Assembly (NCBI GenBank): GCA_026707745.1
Contig: JAPOWG010000014.1
Coordinates: 1 to 38,053 of the forward strand
DNA: 38,053 nucleotides
From: Chloroflexota bacterium
GTDB lineage: Bacteria; Chloroflexota; Anaerolineae; Aggregatilineales; Phototrophicaceae
Reading direction: 5' to 3'
Below the pieces are notes generated by a model. That model saw only the letters and a list, made by a program, of their open reading frames with translations, was not told the DNA's origin and made no database searches. Below, one piece after another: positions 32,523 to 38,053 of this stretch (position 1 is the first letter of the stretch; the number at the start of each line of letters is the position of its first letter). A program made the translations under genes and the position numbers.

Positions 32523-35500
32523 ATGACTAAAGCGCAAGCTCAAAATACGCTGATTTTAAGTGGATCCGACTGGTACATCCACGAGGACGCGGCTGGCGCC
32601 GGCATAGAGCAGGGGCTATACGAGGAGGCCATCCCGGCGCCGGGCTGGCTCCCCGCCCGGGTGCCGGGCAATGTGCAAGCCGACCTGGAAGCGGCGGGAC
32701 AGTTGCGGCCGCTCTGGTATGGCGCCGGCGACCCGCGCCTGGTGGAAGTAGCGGGGAAGGATTGGTGGTATCGCCGCGACTTTACAGTGCCGGAATCCTT
32801 CGCCGACAGACGGCTTCAGCTTGTTTTCGATGGCGTGGATTACGCTTGTGACGTCTGGCTCAACGGCCAGCATCTGGGACGCAATGCGGGCATGTTCCGC
32901 CGTTTCGCTTTTGATGTCGCTGGCGTCATCAAATTGGGCGGAACCAACCGGTTGGCGGTCCGTATTGAACGTATCCCAGCCGAATTGGCGCATATCCTCG
33001 CTGCCTCGGATGGCGCCATGAGTGGCGGCGGCGAGAACTACCCGCGTGAATGGGGTGACGATTTCTTCGTCAACGGCATTAACGAAACGCGCCAACTATT
33101 GAAAGACCTCAAAAGCCCCACCAATTATGGCTGGGACTGGGGCGTGAATATCTACACGCTGGGCATCTGGCAGGATGTTCGCCTGGAAGCTACTGGACTT
33201 GCCCGCATCGAGTGGCTGGGTGTTTTGACCGAACTCTTCGACGATCACGTTTCCGCCAAAGTCCGGGTAAAGCTGGAGATCGACAGCCTGGGCGAGGCGG
33301 ATGTCAAGGCCCGCTTCCTTGTTCACGGGCCGGGCAAGCCCGTGGAAGCGCGGATAGAGGCGGCGCTAGTCCGAGGCTACAACTTGCTCGAAGCTGATTT
33401 AATCCTGGACGAAGCGGCGCTGTGGTGGCCCAACGGCCACGGTGATCAGCCGCTTTACACGCTGGAGGCGCGTCTGGAGGATGCGGGGAGCGGCGGGCGG
33501 CTGGACGACCGGTCGACTCGCTTCGCTGTGCGCGATATCCGCTGGGAACAGGTCGCGGGCGCGCCGCCCGACTTCATCAATCCCTATCAGCTGGTCCTCA
33601 ACGGTCGGCCGATACGGATGCTGGGCTCGAACATCCTGCCGCCGGACCTGCTTTTTGGCCGCATGAACGAACGCGGGCTCCGGCTCATACAGCTGGCTCG
33701 CCAAGCCGGCATGAATACCTTGCGCGTCTGGGGTGGCGGGGCTTTCTTGACCGAGGATATGTTCAGTCTGGCCGACGAATTGGGCATTATGCTGTCGCAA
33801 GAGTTCCCAATGTCGAGCTGCAGTCCGGAAACCGACGCCGTCTTTTTGGACAATCTCGAGCGAACAATACGCCAACTCGTCAAGCGCTACCGCAACCACC
33901 CCTGCATCATCGAGTGGACCGGCGGCAACGAGATGTGGTGGGCCCAGGGCGACGACCACCCTGCCCTGCATTTGCTGGATCGCATTGTCGCCGAGGAGGA
34001 TGATCGCTTGTTCCGCGCCACCTGCCCAATCCAGGGCGCGCGCCACAGCCCCTGGCATTATGACCCGGATACCCACTATGCCCACTACGATAACGAAGAT
34101 CTGCGAGACACCGGAATACGCCGCGAAGAGAATAAGATGATGCGCTATGGCGAATTTGGCTGCCATTCGCTGGCGCACCTGGAAGTCTGGCAACGAGAGA
34201 TTCCGCCCGCCGAGCACTGGCCCGCGTATGATGAGGAAAACCCCATCCTCATTCGCAAGAATGTCGTGCAAGCGGTCTTCACCAAAGAGCACTGGATGCT
34301 CAAATCCATCCTCGAAGGCCTCTTTGGCTCGATCGACACGCTCCAGACGCTGGTGGAAGCCAGCCAGTACCTGGGCGCGCACGGCTTGCGATACGCGGTT
34401 GATGCCCTGCGGCGGCGGGGTAGAAGCATCGGCGGCATAACCACCTGGGTACTGAACGAACCCTGGCCCAATGGCGGCGGACCCTATCTGGTCGATTACG
34501 ACGGCCGACCGCTGATGAACTATGACTTTCTGAAAGATGCCCTGGCGCCGGTCAGCCTGTCACTGCGCCACGCCTCCAACGTCATTGATCCCGCAGTGGG
34601 ATTGGACGCGGAATTATGGCTGGTCAGCGATGCGCCGGAGCCCTGCCGCGACCTGCGCTGGCGCTGGCTGGCTCGCGACGTCTCCGGCCGAGTCCTGGTC
34701 CAAGACGAGGGACGCGCGTCAATACAGCCCCGGGAAGCCTTCCCCTTAGGAGCGATTACAACCGGTCCGCTTGACACAGACGCTCAGGTAGTGGAACTGC
34801 AGTTGCGTGACAGGAACGGGCTAATTCTGGCGGAACGCGCTCATCTATTCGGCTCTGCAAAAGCGCCAGGTCCACTTGCCGTTTTCTTGCCCGGGCTTGC
34901 CGAGGGCCATCAAGCCGTCAAGCGTACAAGCCTGCGCGCGCTCGTCGTTTCGCATCAGTCGGACGGCGAGGGCGAAACCATGCAAATCGAATTGAGCAAT
35001 CTTGGGGACATGACAGCCCTTTTCTGCGAGCCGCACCCGCTGCTTGCCTACCGCACCGATATCAACATCGAGGGCAATCATACCTGCATTGCGCCCGGCG
35101 AGGCGCGTCTGATGACCGTCTCCGCCCCTGCCGACTCATGGGCCGGGCTCAGCTTGTTGCAGACTGGTTGGCGGCTCTCTTGCTGGAATGCTGACGATGT
35201 GATCATCCCGCCAAGCGACGATGTCTTGTTCTCCATAGGCCGGCGGGATGCGACCACCCGCGGCTACCTGGGCTACGACGATCTCTCCCTTATCGACGAC
35301 ATGTCAGATCTAACGCTTGAAGGCAATCGTCCTGATCCGGCGGCTTTGCCGCTGCTGTTGACAAGCGCTCGGGGCCTCCGCTTCGGGTTCGATGTCGGGC
35401 AAGGCTGGGATCAGCCCGCGCGCTTGCGTTTGCACTCGGCTGATCAAGACAGCGCCCGCGCGCCCGTTGTGGCGGTGACAATCAACGGGCAGACCTTCGA

Positions 35501-35690
35501 TGGGGTTCTGAAGCCGGGACTGGGCATACAGAACGAAGATCCGGCGCATTTGGCTTTCCCGCAGACGATGGTATTTGATCTACCGGCCGCGGCGCTCAAA
35601 AAAGGCCGCAACACCCTCGATGTGCGAATCAGCAATGCAAGCTGGTTTTCCTGGGATGCCATTGATTTGACGACGGGCCCGGTTTCGTGA
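32523..35690 (+). CDS. Glycoside hydrolase family 2, beta-mannosidase-like
   Basis: 1055 residues and no signal peptide, so intracellular. The N-terminal sugar-binding domain has WWYRRDFTVPESFADRRLQL, then FDGVDYACDVWLNGQHLG. PTNYGWDWGVNIYTLGIWQD is typical of beta-mannosidases. The TIM barrel carries E470 in EWTGGNEMW as acid/base and E544 in YGEFGCHS as nucleophile. After about residue 650 come C-terminal beta-sandwich domains, longer than in minimal GH2 enzymes. GAGG precedes the ATG. It probably trims terminal beta-mannosyl or related residues from oligosaccharides brought in by the upstream Opp-type importer. Alternative GH2 activities (for example exo-glucosaminidase) cannot be ruled out without alignment. 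Confidence 0.88.
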   Translation: MTKAQAQNTLILSGSDWYIHEDAAGAGIEQGLYEEAIPAPGWLPARVPGNVQADLEAAGQLRPLWYGAGDPRLVEVAGKDWWYRRDFTVPESFADRRLQLVFDGVDYACDVWLNGQHLGRNAGMFRRFAFDVAGVIKLGGTNRLAVRIERIPAELAHILAASDGAMSGGGENYPREWGDDFFVNGINETRQLLKDLKSPTNYGWDWGVNIYTLGIWQDVRLEATGLARIEWLGVLTELFDDHVSAKVRVKLEIDSLGEADVKARFLVHGPGKPVEARIEAALVRGYNLLEADLILDEAALWWPNGHGDQPLYTLEARLEDAGSGGRLDDRSTRFAVRDIRWEQVAGAPPDFINPYQLVLNGRPIRMLGSNILPPDLLFGRMNERGLRLIQLARQAGMNTLRVWGGGAFLTEDMFSLADELGIMLSQEFPMSSCSPETDAVFLDNLERTIRQLVKRYRNHPCIIEWTGGNEMWWAQGDDHPALHLLDRIVAEEDDRLFRATCPIQGARHSPWHYDPDTHYAHYDNEDLRDTGIRREENKMMRYGEFGCHSLAHLEVWQREIPPAEHWPAYDEENPILIRKNVVQAVFTKEHWMLKSILEGLFGSIDTLQTLVEASQYLGAHGLRYAVDALRRRGRSIGGITTWVLNEPWPNGGGPYLVDYDGRPLMNYDFLKDALAPVSLSLRHASNVIDPAVGLDAELWLVSDAPEPCRDLRWRWLARDVSGRVLVQDEGRASIQPREAFPLGAITTGPLDTDAQVVELQLRDRNGLILAERAHLFGSAKAPGPLAVFLPGLAEGHQAVKRTSLRALVVSHQSDGEGETMQIELSNLGDMTALFCEPHPLLAYRTDINIEGNHTCIAPGEARLMTVSAPADSWAGLSLLQTGWRLSCWNADDVIIPPSDDVLFSIGRRDATTRGYLGYDDLSLIDDMSDLTLEGNRPDPAALPLLLTSARGLRFGFDVGQGWDQPARLRLHSADQDSARAPVVAVTINGQTFDGVLKPGLGIQNEDPAHLAFPQTMVFDLPAAALKKGRNTLDVRISNASWFSWDAIDLTTGPVS

Positions 35691-35745
35691 TTCGTGAAAT
35701 GCCTCAGGACTTTCTGGAAGCCAGTTGCGGAAATACAACGCACCC

Positions 35746-35773
35746 TCGACAATCCCCGGCCATGCGCTAGAAT
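35746..35773 (+). promoter_or_regulatory. Candidate sigma-70-type promoter of rpmB
   Basis: TCGACA (35746-35751), a 16-nt spacer and TAGAAT (35768-35773). Each box matches 5 of 6 consensus positions. It would give a leader of about 80 nt before the rpmB ATG at 35863. Confidence 0.5.
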
Positions 35774-35862
35774 ACATCGCCTGCAATCGACATGACACGC
35801 GCCAATTCGCTCGGCACCAGGCAAGGGAACGCGAAGTCGCGCGACAATCAGGGAGCACTATC

Positions 35863-36102
35863 ATGCCCGGCAAACGCAAAATAACTGGCGTCAAACCACT
35901 CTTCGGCCAGTCACGCAGCAAGGCCTTCAACACCGTCAAACGCCAATTCAAACCAAACCTGCAAAACAAGCGCATCTACGTGCCCGAGCTCGACCGCTGG
36001 GTCCGCGTCAAAGTCACTGCCAAGGAACTGAAGACCATCGACAAGATCGGCTTCCTGGAATTTCTCAAGCGCCGCAACATCCCGCTTAAGCGGCTGCTCT
36101 AG
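35863..36102 (+). CDS. rpmB: 50S ribosomal protein L28
   Basis: 79 residues. ITGVKPLFGQSRSKAFNTVK, then RQFKPNLQNKRIYV and RVKVTAKELKTIDKIGF, give the complete L28 pattern. The zinc-type CxxC pairs are absent, so this is the Cys-free form. The ATG at 35863 follows GGGAG by 8 nt; the longer open frame back to 35725 overlaps the likely promoter and has no L28 similarity. A structural protein of the large ribosomal subunit, it stands alone here. Confidence 0.93.
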   Translation: MPGKRKITGVKPLFGQSRSKAFNTVKRQFKPNLQNKRIYVPELDRWVRVKVTAKELKTIDKIGFLEFLKRRNIPLKRLL

Positions 36103-36135
36103 CCAGTTTTGATAGCAGCAAGCACATGCGAACCG

Positions 36136-36160
36136 CAGGGGCGATCCCAGGATCGCCCGC
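36136..36160. repeat. REP-like extragenic palindrome
   Basis: GGGGCGATCCCAGGATCGCC with CGC following: GGGCGATCC and GGATCGCCC pair over 9 bp around a 2-nt loop (CA). It lies between rpmB and the AlkD-like gene and shares the outer frame of the other copies with different inner arm bases, kept complementary. Confidence 0.6.
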
Positions 36161-36166
36161 GTTTTC

Positions 36167-36889
36167 ATGCCAAGTCGTCGCATCATGAACCCCCAGCACC
36201 GATTCCTCCTCGATCAATTTCGGAACACGAAACCCGGCCGCGGACAAACCACGCAGCGACCTGAACATCTGGGCACGCAGCGACGGTGGTACGGGCTCAA
36301 GAACGAACAGCGCCGCCGCATCATGCTCGATTTCATCGCCGCCAACCGCGACCTGCCCTACGAAGACTGGCTCGCGCTCATCGATTCGCTCTACCAGGGC
36401 GTATCTTATGAGGAGCGCTGCGCCCCGCAAACGCTGCTGGTCAAGTTCCCGCGCTACCGGCGACAACTGCCCCTCACGCAACTGGAGGCGTGGCTGGGCG
36501 CCCTCGAGGGCTGGGCGGAGGTCGACGGCAGCTGTCAAACCGTCTTCACAGCGCAAGATCTGCTGGCGAACTGGGCGGGCTGGCGCGGCCTGCTGGAGTC
36601 GCTGGCGGGGGACGAGAACATCAATAAACAGCGCGCCGCCCTGGTGCTGTTGACCGCGCCGATCAGCCAGTCGGCCGACGAACGCATTTTGAATCTGTCG
36701 CTGGCGCTGATTGATCGACTCAAAGCGGAAAAGGACAAGCGCATCACCAAGGCGATTTCCTGGCTGCTGCGCAAGGGCATCAAGCAGCACCGCGACGCGA
36801 TCAGCGACTTCCTCGACTCGCGGTCCGACAGCCTGCCCGCCATCGCCGCGCGGGAAACGCGCAAGAAGCTGGCAACGGGGAAAAAGTAG
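36167..36889 (+). CDS. AlkD-like DNA alkylation repair protein (HEAT-like repeats)
   Basis: 240 residues, all-helical. It contains WAEVDGSCQTVFTAQDLLAN (the 'W..vD' element), INKQRAALVLLTAPI, then KRITKAISWLLRKGIKQHRD and ARETRKKLATGKK. This is the layout of AlkD-family glycosylases, which excise alkylated bases (such as 3- and 7-alkylpurines) through HEAT-like repeats. The start is uncertain: ATG 36167 (MPSRRIM) or ATG 36185, neither with a clear ribosome site, and the first begins just after a REP-like hairpin. It is convergent with the PPK2 gene, 31 nt apart. Confidence 0.75.
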   Translation: MPSRRIMNPQHRFLLDQFRNTKPGRGQTTQRPEHLGTQRRWYGLKNEQRRRIMLDFIAANRDLPYEDWLALIDSLYQGVSYEERCAPQTLLVKFPRYRRQLPLTQLEAWLGALEGWAEVDGSCQTVFTAQDLLANWAGWRGLLESLAGDENINKQRAALVLLTAPISQSADERILNLSLALIDRLKAEKDKRITKAISWLLRKGIKQHRDAISDFLDSRSDSLPAIAARETRKKLATGKK

Positions 36890-36906
36890 TTCCCGTTGCC
36901 CCGCAC

Positions 36907-36921
36907 AGGGCGTCACGCCCT
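36907..36921. terminator. Small hairpin between convergent genes
   Basis: AGGGCG and CGCCCT with a TCA loop (36907-36921), 17 nt after the AlkD-like stop and touching the stop of the PPK2 gene. It has no good U tract, so it is a weak candidate terminator only. Confidence 0.3.
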
Positions 36922-37745
36922 TACCTGTCGGCATAGCGATCCTCGATGATGTACTGATAATCACGCGGCGGACGGTCGTAATCGAAATGTCGGGGCGGCA
37001 GATCCGGCAATTTCATCGGTCCCGGGATGACATCTTTGTATGGTATGGCCTCAAGGATGTTGTTGATGATGTTCAAGCGCAGGCGCCGTTTGTCGTTGGA
37101 ATTGATCTGCCGCCAGCGCGATTCCGGGATATCGGTATGTTCGATCATCAAGTCCTTGGCTTTGGAATAGGCCACCCAGCGATTGCGCGATTCCAGGTCG
37201 ATCGGGCTTAGCTTCCAGCGGCGCATTGGGTTGGCGGCGCGCTCTTGAAAGCGACGTTCCTGCTCTTCGTCATCCACCGACAGCCAATATTTGAGCAGGA
37301 TGATGCCGTCATTGATCAGCATCCTTTCGAACATCGGCGCATCGCGCAAGAAGTTCCAGTACTCGCGATCGCTGCAAAAGCCCATCACGCGCTCGACCGT
37401 GGCGCGGTTATACCAACTGCGGTCGAAGAGCACGATCTCGCCGGCTGCCGGCAGGTGGCTGACATAGCGCTGGAAGTACCATTGCGTTTGTTCGCGGTCG
37501 GAGGGTTTGCCCAAGGCGACGAGTCGAATATCGCGCGGCTGCAGCGGCGCCATGATGCGCTTGATGGTCCCGCCTTTGCCGGCGGCATCGCGCCCGTCGA
37601 AGGTGATCATCACGCGCATGCTCTGCTGCTTGACCCAATACTGCCACTTGACCAACTCGAATTGCAGGCGGACCAATTCTTTTTCGTAGAATTTCTTGTT
37701 CAGGCGTCTCGGTTTTTGGGACACAGCGCGCTTCTTTTTGGACAT
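36921..37745 (-). CDS. Polyphosphate kinase 2 (PPK2 family)
   Basis: 274 residues. PPK2 enzymes transfer phosphate between polyphosphate and nucleotides. The P-loop is FDGRDAAGKGGTIKR (about 49-63), Walker B-like DRSWYNRATVERVMGFC is at about 108-124, and the C-terminal part has RRFQERAANPMRRWKLSPID (lid region, basic residues). The ATG at 37745 is chosen because GGAGG is 6 nt upstream; the frame remains open to 37997 through a poly-G-encoded Pro run, which is not credible as protein. It may regenerate ADP/ATP or GTP from polyphosphate; the subclass is not determined. Confidence 0.93.
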   Translation of the reverse strand: MSKKKRAVSQKPRRLNKKFYEKELVRLQFELVKWQYWVKQQSMRVMITFDGRDAAGKGGTIKRIMAPLQPRDIRLVALGKPSDREQTQWYFQRYVSHLPAAGEIVLFDRSWYNRATVERVMGFCSDREYWNFLRDAPMFERMLINDGIILLKYWLSVDDEEQERRFQERAANPMRRWKLSPIDLESRNRWVAYSKAKDLMIEHTDIPESRWRQINSNDKRRLRLNIINNILEAIPYKDVIPGPMKLPDLPPRHFDYDRPPRDYQYIIEDRYADR

Positions 37746-38053
37746 TCCAGCCTCCGAAAACACAATATCGCGCAGGTTATCCATTAGCATAGCAGATTTT
37801 GCGCGCATCTTACGAATCCCGCGTCCGCCGGGTCGTGTATTGAAGTCGATTGAAGTCGAACGATGGGCAAGTCGCGCTCCAATGCCCGGAAGTAGCCTTT
37901 GTCCCGTATTCGCATAAGAGTATAGATACAGTATGTATACGGGGGGGGGGGGGGGGGGGTTCAGCGCAGAGGGCGCAGAGGGTGGCCCCCACCCCAAACC
38001 CCCCCCCCATCAAGGGAGAGGGGCTTATACCGCGCGGCATGTGCTGGGGCGGT
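37746..38053. other. Terminal intergenic stretch with a G19 tract and a C-rich segment
   Basis: 308 bp with no supported gene. It should contain the PPK2 promoter. It has a run of 19 G at 37941-37959, followed by CAGCGCAGAGGGCGCAGAGG (a short GCAGAGGGC/GCAGAGG repeat) and a CCCCACCCC...CCCCCCC stretch around 37986-38009. Such G and C tracts can form quadruplex structures and are prone to length change and sequencing error. Confidence 0.5.
37941..37959 (+). repeat. Homopolymer tract, 19 G
   Basis: Nineteen consecutive G, about 195 nt upstream of the PPK2 start. The length is as written in the sequence; the true length may vary between cells or be an assembly artefact. Confidence 0.85.

Noticed and set aside
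33399..34382. 327-residue minus-strand frame inside the GH2 gene
   Set aside because: Fully antisense to a well-supported GH2 enzyme whose catalytic motifs lie here; an artefact of GC-rich codon usage.
37746..37997. N-terminal extension of the PPK2 protein through a Pro run
   Set aside because: The extension is encoded partly by the homopolymer tract and lies upstream of an excellent GGAGG-ATG start at 37745.

Overview
The window looks like an accessory, carbohydrate-catabolic region of a GC-rich bacterium, most likely a Chloroflexota member (Anaerolineae/Caldilineae-like, perhaps marine or host-associated). This is inferred from three things: solute-binding proteins whose signal peptides end in VVAQ(E/D) and lack a lipobox, the mix of many sugar ABC permeases, SDRs, PhyH oxygenases and a sulfatase, and short extragenic palindromes scattered between genes. 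No rRNA, tRNA or CRISPR was seen. The only housekeeping anchors are hemB, rpmB (L28) and a PPK2 kinase.

Layout. (1) 1-3255 (+): end of a sugar ABC operon (MalF-like end, MalG-like permease) followed by a GH116-like glycosidase. (2) 3472-8179 (-): solute-binding protein, two permeases and a sulfatase without signal peptide, read as an importer plus processing enzyme for a sulfated sugar. (3) 8551-12690 (-): SDR, SMP-30 lactonase, DUF4432 epimerase-like protein, second SDR and a C-terminal fragment of mannonate dehydratase (UxuA), a probable uronate/aldonate pathway; two intergenic segments here are copies of each other. An IS110-like transposase remnant follows. (4) 13427-15667 (+): a secreted protein with three repeated domains and Gly/Glu/His-rich linkers, a strong terminator, and a two-cupin protein. 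(5) 15707-17163: a rearrangement scar where the 5' end of an MlrC-type gene (+) meets the 5' end of a fumarase/adenylosuccinate-lyase-type gene (-), then an intact enolase-superfamily dehydratase (-). (6) 17164-19192: a lower-GC, gene-poor island with a 169-bp inverted-repeat element, REP-like palindromes and a two-gene operon of small unknown proteins. (7) hemB (+) and a SulP-STAS-cNMP transporter (-), convergent. (8) 22823-35690 (+): two tandem copies of a PhyH oxygenase plus alpha/beta hydrolase pair (first hydrolase truncated), a third different PhyH, a complete Opp/Dpp-type importer and a GH2 beta-mannosidase-like enzyme. (9) rpmB, an AlkD-like protein, PPK2 (-), and a G19 tract near the window end.

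The most interesting part is region 8. Both tandem PhyH proteins keep the distal His and the 2-oxoglutarate Arg in the human PAHX register, but have Gly where the iron-binding Asp of the HxD motif should be (H130-x-G132). The neighbouring third PhyH keeps a normal HxD. Loss of this carboxylate is the hallmark of Fe/2-oxoglutarate halogenases (SyrB2 HxA, WelO5 HxG). Halogenation or another non-hydroxylating reaction is therefore a testable hypothesis, not a conclusion. The second theme is genome plasticity: tandem duplication, a 92-bp identical patch between diverged paralogues suggesting gene conversion, several truncated catabolic genes, and small mobile or repeat elements.
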